A stretch of DNA of 64,000 nt, taken from positions 4,913,001 through 4,977,000 of the forward strand of contig NZ_CP080519.1 of the NCBI RefSeq assembly GCF_019468465.1. Reading direction: 5' to 3'. This stretch comes from Amycolatopsis sp. DSM 110486 (GTDB lineage Bacteria > Actinomycetota > Actinomycetes > Mycobacteriales > Pseudonocardiaceae). The notes below the pieces were generated by a model. The model had not been told where the DNA came from. It was given only the letters and a program-made list of their open reading frames with translations, and did not search any database. Below, piece after piece: positions 36,109 to 45,139 of the stretch. The translations under genes and the position numbers were made by a program. Position 1 is the first letter of the stretch. Each line of letters starts with the position of its first letter.

Positions 36109-37240
36109 GCACTTCTGTCTCGCCTGATCTCCGGCGTATTTGGCACGGCGTGCGGGTTCCGCTCGCGCTCCTGCTGCTGATCGTGCTCGTCGCGCTGGCG
36201 CTCGTGCTCAGCCGCGGCGACCAGACGAGCGGCGAGCTCGAGCCGGGTTCCTACGAACCGAACGGCAGCCACGCCCTTTCCCACCTGCTGCAGGAAGAAG
36301 GCGTCGACGTCCACCCCGTCCACACCATCGCCGAGGCGCTGGAGCAGGTCGACGGCGGCACGCTCGTGATCACCTCGCCGGACCAGGTTCCGGGCGACGG
36401 CCTCGTCGACCTGCGCCGCCGCGTCGCGCACCTCGTGCTGCTGGCGCCGGGGCCGGAGTCACTGTCCAAAGTGCTCCCGACGGTGAGCGCGGTCGGCAGC
36501 ACCGACGTCGCCACGCTCGACCCGGGTTGCACGGTCGGCGCCGCGGTCGGCGCCGGTCCCGTGACGCTCGGCGGCACGCGCTTCCGCACCGACGACCCCG
36601 AAGCCCGCCAGTGCTACCGCGACGGCGACGCGCCGACGTTCGTGCAGGTCGCCGACCGTTCGGGCACCGTCACCGTGCTCGGCACGGGCGCACCGCTGAC
36701 CAACGACCGCCTCGCCGACGAGGGCAACGCGGCGCTCGGCATGCGGTTGCTGGGCGACCACCAGCGGCTCGTCTGGTACGTGCCGTCGCCGACGGATCCC
36801 GCGCTCGCCGGTGGGCAGAAGTCCTTCTACGAACTCATCCCGCCCGGCTGGCGCTACGGCGCTTTGACGGCCGGGATCGCCGTGGTGTTGCTGGCTTTGT
36901 GGCGCGCGCGCCGCCTCGGCGCGGTGGTGAGCGAACCGTTGCCGATCGTGGTGCGCGCGGCGGAAACGGCCGAGGGCCGCGCGCGGCTGTACCGCCGGGG
37001 CGGTGCGGCCGGGCACGCGGCGGAGACGTTGCGGGAAGCGGCCCGCGCGCGGCTGCGCACGACGCTGGGCTTGCCGCGTGACGCCGAGGCGGCCGCGGTC
37101 GTCGAGACGGTAAGCGCGCGCACGGGCCGGAACCCGGCCGAGGTCGGCGGCGTGCTCTACGGTCCGCCCCCGGCCGACGAAGCCGGGCTGGTCCGGCTGG
37201 CGGACGAACTGGACAGCGTGGAACGAGAGGTGGAGCGGTC

Positions 37241-37244
<4 letters not shown>
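36105..37244 (+). CDS. DUF4350 domain membrane protein
   Basis: 379 residues: N-terminal TM (VPLALLLLIVLVALALVL), an extracellular DUF4350 domain with ELEPGSYEPNGSHALSHLL and LVITSPDQVPGDGLVDLRR, a second TM near residue 255 (YGALTAGIAVVLLALW), and a cytoplasmic tail containing LPIVVRAAETAEGRARLYRR. The DUF4350 domain has a GATase-like or sugar-binding-like fold in related proteins, but the role is undefined. GTG start and both gene borders overlap neighbours by 4 nt. The order DUF4129-DUF4350-MoxR-DUF58 parallels Rv3690-Rv3693 of M. tuberculosis (recalled). Confidence 0.87.
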
Positions 37245-38224
<980 letters not shown>

Positions 38225-38227
38225 GCG

Positions 38228-39520
38228 ATGGCTCTCACCGGGCGGCTCGGGCTGCTGGCGCTGCTGGGTGCGCTGGTGGTCGGGCTGCTGTTCCCGTCCG
38301 CGGCCGGCGTGCTCGGCGTCGTCGTGGTGCTGCTCGTGCTGGTTGCCGTGGACCTCGTGTTCGCCGGCAGCGTGCGTGCGCTGCGGTTTTCGCGCAGTGG
38401 CACCACTTCCGTGCGCCTCGGCGAGCCTGCCGAGGTCGCCCTGACCGTCACGAACCCGGGCCGGCGCGCGGTGGTCGGGCTGCTGCGCGACGCGTGGCCG
38501 CCGAGCGCGGGCGCCGACGACCGGCACCGGATCTCCGTGCCACCGGGCGAACGCCGGCTCTTCAACACCGCCATGCTGCCGACGCGCCGAGGAGACCGCC
38601 GGGCAGTCCGCGTGACCGTGCGCGCGGCGGGACCGCTCGGCCTCGCGGCGCGCCAGGGTTCGCACGAGGTGCCGTGGTCGGTGCGTGTGCTGCCGCCGTT
38701 CCACAGCCGCAAGCACCTCCCGTCACGGCTGGCGCGGCTGCAACAGCTCGACGGCCGCAGCGCCGTGATGATCCGCGGCCAGGGCACGGAGTTCGACTCC
38801 CTGCGCGAATACGTGGCCGGCGACGACGTCCGCTCCATCGACTGGCGCGCCACCGCCCGCGCGGCCGACGTGATGGTCCGCACCTGGCGCCCGGAACGCG
38901 ACCGCCACGTGGTGCTCGTTCTCGACACCGGCCGCGTCTCCGCCGGCCGCGTCGGCGACGCACCCCGGCTCGACGCCGCCATGGACGCCGCGCTGCTGCT
39001 CGCCGCCCTGGCCTCCCGCGCCGGCGACCGCGTGGACCTGCTGGCCTACGACCGCCACGTGCGCGCCGCCGTGCCGGGCTCGTCGGCCACGACGTTGCTG
39101 CCGTCGCTCGTGAACGCCATGGCGCCGCTCGAACCGTCCCTTGTGGAGACCGACTCCCGCGGCATGGTCGCGGAAATCCTCCAGCGCACCCGCCGCCGCG
39201 CCCTTGTCGTGCTCCTGACAGGCCTCGACTCGGCACCGCTCGAAGAGGGCCTGTTCCCCGTGCTGAGCTCCCTGACCTCCCGGCACCAGGTGATCGTCGC
39301 GTCGGTGGCCGACCCGCGCGTCGCCGAGATGGCATCAGGCCGCGGCGACGCCGAAGCCGTCTACGATGCCGCCGCCGCCGAGCGCACGCTGGCCGAACGC
39401 GCCTCCGTCACCGCCCGCCTGGGCCGCCGCGGCGTCGACGTGGTGGACGCCGTGCCGGAAGACCTGCCCCCGGCGCTGGCGGACCGGTACCTGGCGCTGA
39501 AAGCCGCCGGCCGGCTGTAG
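38228..39520 (+). CDS. DUF58 domain protein, probable MoxR partner
   Basis: 430 residues. Two N-terminal membrane segments (about 5-45), an extracellular or membrane-proximal beta-rich region, then the DUF58 signature GTEFDSLREYVAGDDVRSID with WRATARAADVMVRTWRPE, followed by a VWA-like fold (HVVLVLDTGRVSAG, AMDAALLLAALASRAGDRVD, ALVVLLTGLDS). The metal-site DxSxS of classical VWA is degenerate (DTGRVS). Partner of MoxR by context, with 3 nt between the genes; likely function is assembly or quality control at the cell envelope (inference). Confidence 0.92.
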   Translation: MALTGRLGLLALLGALVVGLLFPSAAGVLGVVVVLLVLVAVDLVFAGSVRALRFSRSGTTSVRLGEPAEVALTVTNPGRRAVVGLLRDAWPPSAGADDRHRISVPPGERRLFNTAMLPTRRGDRRAVRVTVRAAGPLGLAARQGSHEVPWSVRVLPPFHSRKHLPSRLARLQQLDGRSAVMIRGQGTEFDSLREYVAGDDVRSIDWRATARAADVMVRTWRPERDRHVVLVLDTGRVSAGRVGDAPRLDAAMDAALLLAALASRAGDRVDLLAYDRHVRAAVPGSSATTLLPSLVNAMAPLEPSLVETDSRGMVAEILQRTRRRALVVLLTGLDSAPLEEGLFPVLSSLTSRHQVIVASVADPRVAEMASGRGDAEAVYDAAAAERTLAERASVTARLGRRGVDVVDAVPEDLPPALADRYLALKAAGRL

Positions 39521-39644
39521 GGGAGTCGGGTTCTGGGCCGACGCGGGCCAGCACGTGATCCGCACCCGATGGAGTGGCTCCCCTTGGTCCGCCGCGGCCG
39601 GTGCTGTTAAGCCGGAAGCAACTTCGGCTCGAGGGAGTGCTTGC

Positions 39645-40420
39645 GTGCGTCGGCTGCTGTTCGTGGTGGTGCTGCTGTTCATCGGGTCCGGCGGGGTCGC
39701 CGATGCGGCCGACGGCGCGCCCGTCTACCTCGCCGACGGTGGTGGCACCGTCTCGCTCGCCACCGTCGGCGGCAAGGTGCAGCTGGCCGACGCGAAGGAT
39801 CCGAGCGCGGCCTGGACGTACGACAAGGGTTCCCAGCACTACCGCAATGTCGCGAGTGGACAGTGCCTCGCCGCGCAGAGTCCGGTCGACGGCGTGGGCG
39901 TGCTGCCGGCCGCTTGCGCCGACGGGGACCACAAGCAGCAGTGGCGCCGTGTCGCGGGAAACCCGGGGCTGGTGACGATCGCGAACGTCGCCTCCGCGCG
40001 CTGCCTCACCGCCGAGGCGCCGACGCCGGGTGCGCGGCTGTACCAGGAAGTCTGTTCGCTGCCGGGCCTGTCCAACGCGTGGGCGGCGGGTGGCCGCACG
40101 CTCGCCATCCTGTCCGGCAACGGCCAGCACCTGGCCACGAAAGACCCCGCAAACCCGTTCGTGGTCCGCGTGATCGGAGAGAACGGCCAGCCGGCGCCCG
40201 ACGTGCCCGTCACCTTCTACGTCCACGCCGCCCGGGCGCGGAACGTGCTGGTCTTCGAAGGCGGCAAGGAAACCGCACAAGCCAAAACCGGCGCCGACGG
40301 GGAAGCCACGAGCCCGAAGCTCGTCCTCACCGACCCGGCGAGTTCGACATCCGCTTCACCGGCAGCGCCACCCTCGACGACGGCAATTCCATCGCCTTCG
40401 AGGGCAGCTGCCTCTGCTAG
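39645..40420 (+). CDS. secreted ricin-like/Ig-like protein with apparent -1 frameshift
   Basis: GTG 39645 starts a signal peptide (RRLLFVVVLLFIGSGGVADA). Next comes a beta-trefoil-like lectin region with CLAAQSPVDGVGVLPAACAD and QQW, a second Cys-bounded repeat (CLTAEAPTPGARLYQEVC), then an Ig-like segment beginning VIGENGQPAPDVPVTFYV. Near 40337 the Ig-like sequence continues in another frame (GEFDIRFTGSATLDDGNSIA) and ends at TAG 40418-40420, which interlocks with the convergent spoIIM stop. In the unshifted frame the protein runs to 40505 with a low-complexity tail. One missing G in CCCGGCGAG would explain this. Mutation or sequencing error cannot be separated here. Confidence 0.7.
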
Positions 40421-41421
40421 CCCGCTTCCGGCAGCGCGTCGCCGGTGTAGCGGCGGTCGAGGTCGCCCCGCTCGCCGTCACGCGCGGCGTGGCGGCCGAG
40501 CGTGAAGACGTAGGTCAGGAACAGCAGTTCCACGACCGCGCCGATGCCGATGCGCACCCACGTCGGCCAGCCCGACGGCGTCACGAAGGCCTCGATCACG
40601 CCGGACACCAGCAGCACGCACGCCAGCCCCAGCGCGATCACGACCACGGACCGGCCCTGTTCGGCCAGCGCGGCGCTGCGGGACCGGCGGCCGGGGTCGA
40701 TCACGGTCCAGCCGAGCTTCAGGCCGGTGCCCGCGGCGATGAACACGGCCGTGAGCTCCAGCAGACCGTGGGGCAGCAGCAGGCCGAGCAGCACGTCGCC
40801 GCGGCCCGCCGAGGACATCAGGCCGATGGCGATTCCCGCGTTGAGTGAGTTGAGCCACAGCGCGCTGATCACGGGCAGGCCCAGCGCGACGCCCAGGAAC
40901 AGGCAGGTCGCGGCCACCCACGCGTTGTTCGTCCACACCTTCGCGGCGAACGAGCTCGCCGGCCCCGTCGAGTAGTACGTCTCGTACTGGCCGCCGGGCG
41001 CCGTCATGGCCTTGATCTCGTCGGGGGAGACCAGCGCCGAACGCACGGACTCGTCGCTCGCGATCCACACGCCGAGCACCGCCATCACGACCACCGACGC
41101 CAGCGCGGCGGGGATCCACCAGCGCCGGCTGAGGTACACCGCGGCCGGGAAACGGCGGGTGAAGAACAGCGCCACCTCGCGCCACGCCGGGCTGTGCGAG
41201 CCCGTGACGGCCGAACGGCCCCGCGCGACCAGGGCCGACAGCCGTGCCAGCAGGGCCGGGTCGGGCGCGGTCGAGCGGATGATCGACAGGTGCGTCGCCG
41301 TGCGCTGGTAGAGCGTCACGAGTTCGTCGGCCTCGGCCCCGGACAGCCTGCGCTGCCGCACGAGCTCGCCGAGCCGGGCCCACTCCGCGCCGTGCGCCGC
41401 GACGAAGACGTCGACATCCAC
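40417..41421 (-). CDS. SpoIIM-type membrane protein (stage II sporulation protein M family)
   Basis: 334 residues. A cytoplasmic helical N-terminus (AEWARLGELVRQRRLSGAEA, LYQRTATHLSIIR) leads to about six TM segments with the family motif LNSLNAGIAIGLMSSAGRGD and LPHGLLELTAVFIAAGTGLK. SpoIIM in Bacillus remodels peptidoglycan during engulfment; actinobacterial homologs lie next to RDD and MoxR/DUF58 genes (Rv3694c, recalled) with unknown role. GTG start with strong AGGAGGTGA upstream. Divergent from the RDD gene across a region filled by two repeat elements. Confidence 0.9.
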   Translation of the reverse strand: MDVDVFVAAHGAEWARLGELVRQRRLSGAEADELVTLYQRTATHLSIIRSTAPDPALLARLSALVARGRSAVTGSHSPAWREVALFFTRRFPAAVYLSRRWWIPAALASVVVMAVLGVWIASDESVRSALVSPDEIKAMTAPGGQYETYYSTGPASSFAAKVWTNNAWVAATCLFLGVALGLPVISALWLNSLNAGIAIGLMSSAGRGDVLLGLLLPHGLLELTAVFIAAGTGLKLGWTVIDPGRRSRSAALAEQGRSVVVIALGLACVLLVSGVIEAFVTPSGWPTWVRIGIGAVVELLFLTYVFTLGRHAARDGERGDLDRRYTGDALPEAG

Positions 41422-41468
41422 CGGATCACCTCCTGGGACCCCAGCCTAGGGCTCACTGCGCCGTGGCT

Positions 41469-41561
41469 GTTGCCGATCCGGCCACAGTCACGGCGGAAAA
41501 CGTTGCGACTTGCAGGCGGCGCTCGGTTGGGTGCCCGCCTGCTTTTGGCCGGACCGGCAAC
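41469..41561 (+). repeat. 93-bp inverted-terminal-repeat element, copy 1
   Basis: Ends GTTGCCGATCCGGCCA and TGGCCGGACCGGCAAC pair at 15 of 16 positions. It is in the spoIIM/RDD divergent gap; copy 2 begins 103 bp after its start with near-identical sequence, so a recent duplication is likely. Confidence 0.85.
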
Positions 41562-41571
41562 TGGGCCGTCT

Positions 41572-41663
41572 GTTGCCGATCCGGCCACAGCCACGGCGGA
41601 AACGTTGCGACATGCAGGCGGCGCTCGGTTGGGTGCCCGCCTACTTTTGGCCGGACCGGCAAC
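41572..41663 (+). repeat. 92-bp inverted-terminal-repeat element, copy 2
   Basis: Same as copy 1 except for a one-base loss in an A run and three or so substitutions. It ends one base before TAGGCT (41664-41669), the likely -10 of the RDD gene, so the element abuts that promoter and may supply part of it. Confidence 0.85.
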
Positions 41664-41675
41664 TAGGCTGGCCCG

Positions 41676-42779
41676 GTGCAGGAAGAGTCCGATCTCGTCA
41701 CCGGTGAGGCTGTGGTCCTCGACCTTCGGGTGGCCAAGCTCGCCAGCCGCGGCGCCGCGATGCTGCTCGACGTGCTCGTGCAGGGCGCGCTCCTGCTGAT
41801 CGTCGTGGTCACCGTGGCCGCAACTTCGTCCGACCTCGACCCGGCGCTCACGATCGCGCTGTTCCTGTCGGTGTTCGTGCTGATCGTGATCGGCTACCCG
41901 GTCCTGTTCGAGACGCTCACCCGCGGCAAGTCGCTGGGCAAGATGGCGCTGGGACTGCGCGTGGTCCGGCTCGACGGCGGCCCCATCCGCTTCCGCCACG
42001 CCCTCACCCGCGCTCTCGCCGGCTTCTTCGTCGACTTCTGGGCTCTCGGGTTCCTGGGCGCGGTGGCCGTGATCGTCTCGCTGAGCTCGTCGAACGGCCG
42101 CCGCGTCGGCGACTACCTGGCCGGCACGCTGGTGATCCGCGAACGCGTGCCGCAGAGCGCTCAGGCCCAGGTCGTGATGCCGCCGGGCCTCGAAGGCTGG
42201 GCTGCGCAGCTGGACCTCAGCCGCCTGCCCGACGACCTGGCGCTCGCCGCGCGCCAGTACCTGAACCGCTTCCACGAGCTGCGGCCCGACGCGGCCCACG
42301 CGCTCGGCCAGGGGCTTGCCGACCAGACGGCCCACGCCGTGGGGGTGGCGGTGCCGTACGGGATGCCGGCGTGGGTGTTCCTCTCGGCGGTTTTGGCGGA
42401 ACGGCGCAACCGCGACCAGGCGCGGCTGGCACAGCAGGTATACGCGGGGCCGCAGCCGCAGGCGTACCAGCCGCAGCCGTTCCAGCAGCGGCAGCCGTCT
42501 CAGCAGTTTCAGCCGCAGCAGTTCGAACCCGCCGCCCAGCAGACTCAGCAGTACCAGCAGCAAGTCCAGCCGACGGCCCAACAGCTCCAGCCGGTCGCGC
42601 CTCAGCCGCAGCAGCAGTTCCAGCCGGTTGCGCAGCAGACCCAGCCCCATCAGTTCGAACCCGCCGCCCAGCACGCGTCCCAGCCGGTTGCCCAGCAGTA
42701 CTCGCCGCAACAGCCCGCGCCACCGGCCCCGCCGGAGCGGGAGCCGGAGCCGGAGAACCCCTTCACCCCGCCGAGCTGA
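41676..42779 (+). CDS. RDD-family membrane protein with Q/P-rich tail
   Basis: 367 residues. RDD domain: the Arg of KLASRGAAMLLDVLVQGALL, a second TM (LTIALFLSVFVLIVIGYPVL), FETLTRGKSLGKMALGLRVV, and IRFRHALTRALAGFFVDFWA. After about residue 160 comes a cytoplasmic helical part (DLALAARQYLNRFHELRPDA) and then about 110 residues very rich in Gln and Pro with QxFQP-type repeats. The RDD role is unclear (ion or solute transport proposed). GTG start 6 nt after TAGGCT, so probably leaderless. Followed after 4 nt by a DUF2207-like gene. Confidence 0.88.
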   Translation: MQEESDLVTGEAVVLDLRVAKLASRGAAMLLDVLVQGALLLIVVVTVAATSSDLDPALTIALFLSVFVLIVIGYPVLFETLTRGKSLGKMALGLRVVRLDGGPIRFRHALTRALAGFFVDFWALGFLGAVAVIVSLSSSNGRRVGDYLAGTLVIRERVPQSAQAQVVMPPGLEGWAAQLDLSRLPDDLALAARQYLNRFHELRPDAAHALGQGLADQTAHAVGVAVPYGMPAWVFLSAVLAERRNRDQARLAQQVYAGPQPQAYQPQPFQQRQPSQQFQPQQFEPAAQQTQQYQQQVQPTAQQLQPVAPQPQQQFQPVAQQTQPHQFEPAAQHASQPVAQQYSPQQPAPPAPPEREPEPENPFTPPS

Positions 42780-42783
42780 CCCG

Positions 42784-43473
42784 ATGCTCCTGGAACTCGC
42801 CACGGCGCTCGCCGGGCTCACCGCCGACGTCACCGCCACGGCCCACCCTGACGGCTCCGTCACGGTCACCGAACAGGTCACCACCGGCACTCCCGCCACC
42901 CACCGCATCGCCCTGCGCGTGGCCACCACCGACGACGAGGACCGCGTCTACACCGTCCGCGACGCCCGCCTCACCGGCTCCGGCCACCTCGACGAGGACT
43001 CCGACGGCCTCGTCGCGACCTACACCGGCCCCGCCACCCTGTCGTACACAGTGGACGGTGCCGTCGCCGGCGGCGGGCAGCTGCGCTGGCAGGTCACCGG
43101 CGGCTGGGACGCCGACCTCACCCGCCTCACCACGGCGTTCAGCGCCCCGGGGATCTCCACAGTGGACTGTTACGCCGGCGCGATCGGCTCGGCGCGCCAC
43201 TGCACGTTCTCCGAGCTCGGTGCCGGCGGCATCGCCCGCGTCGAGCAGGACGGCTTGCGCCGCGGCGAGCGCGTGGACCTCGCGGTCGAGATCCCGCCCG
43301 GCGCGCTGCCCGCCAACGCCCGGTTCGTCGCGGTCTCCCCGGTGGCCGACTTCTTCAAGGGCCCGGGCATTCCCGTGCTCGCCCTGGTCCTGCTGCTGAT
43401 CGCCGCCGTGCCGACGTGGCTGCACCGTCGTCGTGGCAAGAACCGCTGCGAGGTGCTCAGCCATGGTTACTGA
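42784..43473 (+). CDS. DUF2207-like protein, short form with one C-terminal TM
   Basis: 229 residues. The beta-rich region (DVTATAHPDGSVTVTEQVTT, YTVRDARLTGSG, ATYTGPATLSYTVDGAVAGG, WQVTGGWDADLTRLTTAFSA) aligns by eye with the N-terminal half of the next protein (VTLKLQRDGTLSVTEAVSV, LTVRDLSIEGSG, LTWDLAGGWDTRLELLRATF). It has a C-terminal TM (GIPVLALVLLLIAAVPTWL), then a short basic tail, but no cytoplasmic DUF2207 region and no clear signal peptide. Its final codons and stop are inside repeat copy 3, which begins at 43466, so the original C-terminus may have been cut by that element. Confidence 0.75.
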   Translation: MLLELATALAGLTADVTATAHPDGSVTVTEQVTTGTPATHRIALRVATTDDEDRVYTVRDARLTGSGHLDEDSDGLVATYTGPATLSYTVDGAVAGGGQLRWQVTGGWDADLTRLTTAFSAPGISTVDCYAGAIGSARHCTFSELGAGGIARVEQDGLRRGERVDLAVEIPPGALPANARFVAVSPVADFFKGPGIPVLALVLLLIAAVPTWLHRRRGKNRCEVLSHGY

Positions 43474-45130
43474 TCCGGCCAAAAGTAGGCCGACCCCCGC
43501 GCGGCACGTAACCGTTGCCGCGAAGTCATTCGGCCGTGACTGTGGTCGGATCGGTAACGATCGGCACAGTAGCTTCCGCAGCTTCGCCGTCGTCCTGGCG
43601 ATCCCGGCCCTCGTCTTCGCCGCGACCCCGGCCCAAGCCCAGGACCTGCCCGCCCTGCCGCAAAGCGCCGAGGTCACGCTCAAACTCCAGCGCGACGGCA
43701 CCCTGTCCGTCACCGAGGCCGTCTCCGTCCCGGCCGGCACCACGATGACGCGCACCCTTCCGCTGCGCACCTCCGCCGACGCCGGCCACGACCGCGTGCT
43801 CACCGTGCGCGACCTCAGCATCGAGGGCTCCGGCAGCACGCAGACCACGGACGACCAGATCGTCGTCGACTTGCGCGGCGGCACTTCGGTGGTCCGCTAC
43901 ACCGTGGCCGGGACCGTCGGCAGGACGCTCGGCGTCGAGCACCTGACCTGGGACCTCGCCGGCGGCTGGGACACCCGCCTGGAGCTGCTGCGCGCGACCT
44001 TCGCCGCACCGAACCTGCCCGACGCCGTGGTCTGCCTGGCGGGCCCGCCAGGCTCCGCCACCCCGTGCGGTGCGGCGCAGCTCGACCACTCCGGGCTCAC
44101 GCGCGTGTCGGTGTCGAAGCTGGCGCCGGGCGACCGCGTGGAGCTCACCGCGGAGCTGCCCGCCGGCACCGTGCCCGCGACCGAACAGCTCGTGCCCGCG
44201 AAGTCCGTGGCCGGCGCCTTCCTCGTCACCACCCCGATCCTGGCCGCGTGGCTCGCCTTGGCGGCGCTCGTCATCGCCGGCCTCGTCACGCTGCGGGTCC
44301 TGCGCCGACGCGACCGGGCCGCCGTGCTCCCGGTCCGGCTCGAAGTCGACGGCCAGTTCTCCTCACCCCAGGGCGTGCTCCCCGGTCACGTCGGGTTCCT
44401 GCTCACCGGCCGTACCGACGACCTCGACGTCGCCGTCACCGTGCTCGACCTCTGCGTCCGCAACTACCTGTGGGTCGGCGAAGACGGGCAAGAAGGCTGG
44501 ACTCTCCACCGCCGCAACCCACCCGACGAGTACCTCACCGCCTTCGAACGGACGGTCTACGAAACCGCTGTCCCCGGCGATTCGGCGCCGCTGTCGGCCA
44601 TCACGCCGGACATCGAGGACGAACTGCGCACCGCCGTCGTCCGCCGCGGCTGGCTCACGCGCCGGCCGGCCCTGCTTGCCAAAATCGCCGCCCGCCTGTG
44701 CTTCTACGGCGTCTTCCTCACCGCCCTGCTCGCTTTCACCGCCGGTTACGCCCAGCTCGGCCTGGTCGTGGTCGCCACTGGCGCCGCGCTCGCCCTCTTC
44801 GCCCAATGGTTGCCTCCGCGCACGCAGGACGGCAGCCTTCTGCGCGACCAACTCCGGGGCCTGCGCACCGAACTGGCCACACCGGCGGAAGTCACCGAAC
44901 TGATCTTCTCCCGCGCCCTTCCGTACGCCGTCGCGCTCGGCGAAGCCGACCGTTGGCTCGGCACGCTCGCGGAACCGGTTTGTTCGCTTCAGGCGTACTG
45001 GTTCGGCGCCCCCGCCACACCCGCCCGGACCAGCGCTTTCCTGGCCGCGCTCGGCGCCGCGACCAAGAGCGCGCCCCATGCGCTGGGAGGGGTGCCACCA
45101 GCCGAGCCGAGGGTCGGGTCCTCTGCGTAG
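43463..45130 (+). CDS. DUF2207 membrane protein with repeat-encoded N-terminal extension
   Basis: 555 residues from ATG 43463, the only start near the signal peptide. Residues 2-32 are encoded by repeat copy 3; the hydrophobic export signal (FAVVLAIPALVFAATPAQA) follows at about 40-58. Then an extracellular beta-rich domain (EVTLKLQRDGTLSVTEAVSV), a TM (LAAWLALAALVIAGLVTL), a cytoplasmic region (VDGQFSSPQGVLPGHVGFLL, YETAVPGDSAPLSAITPDI), two further TMs (CFYGVFLTALLAFTAGYAQL, LVVVATGAALALFAQWL) and a cytoplasmic end with SRALPYAVALGEADRW. DUF2207 proteins are uncharacterised. The gene overlaps its short paralog by 11 nt. Confidence 0.82.
   Translation: MVTDPAKSRPTPARHVTVAAKSFGRDCGRIGNDRHSSFRSFAVVLAIPALVFAATPAQAQDLPALPQSAEVTLKLQRDGTLSVTEAVSVPAGTTMTRTLPLRTSADAGHDRVLTVRDLSIEGSGSTQTTDDQIVVDLRGGTSVVRYTVAGTVGRTLGVEHLTWDLAGGWDTRLELLRATFAAPNLPDAVVCLAGPPGSATPCGAAQLDHSGLTRVSVSKLAPGDRVELTAELPAGTVPATEQLVPAKSVAGAFLVTTPILAAWLALAALVIAGLVTLRVLRRRDRAAVLPVRLEVDGQFSSPQGVLPGHVGFLLTGRTDDLDVAVTVLDLCVRNYLWVGEDGQEGWTLHRRNPPDEYLTAFERTVYETAVPGDSAPLSAITPDIEDELRTAVVRRGWLTRRPALLAKIAARLCFYGVFLTALLAFTAGYAQLGLVVVATGAALALFAQWLPPRTQDGSLLRDQLRGLRTELATPAEVTELIFSRALPYAVALGEADRWLGTLAEPVCSLQAYWFGAPATPARTSAFLAALGAATKSAPHALGGVPPAEPRVGSSA
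43466..43558 (-). repeat. 93-bp inverted-terminal-repeat element, copy 3 (inverted, translated)
   Basis: Ends GTTACTGATCCGGCCA and TGGTCGGATCGGTAAC pair fully, counting two G-T wobbles. The reverse complement matches copy 1 well over about 26 bp at one end and 24 bp at the other; the middle has diverged. Differences at stem positions 4 and 8 are compensated on the other arm. It carries the stop of one DUF2207-like gene and codons 2-32 of the next. Confidence 0.8.
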
Positions 45131-45139
45131 GGTGGGGGC

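Noticed and set aside
41463..41666. Short frames across the two repeat copies on both strands
   Set aside because: They translate the duplicated repeat twice and have no ribosome site; explained by the element itself.
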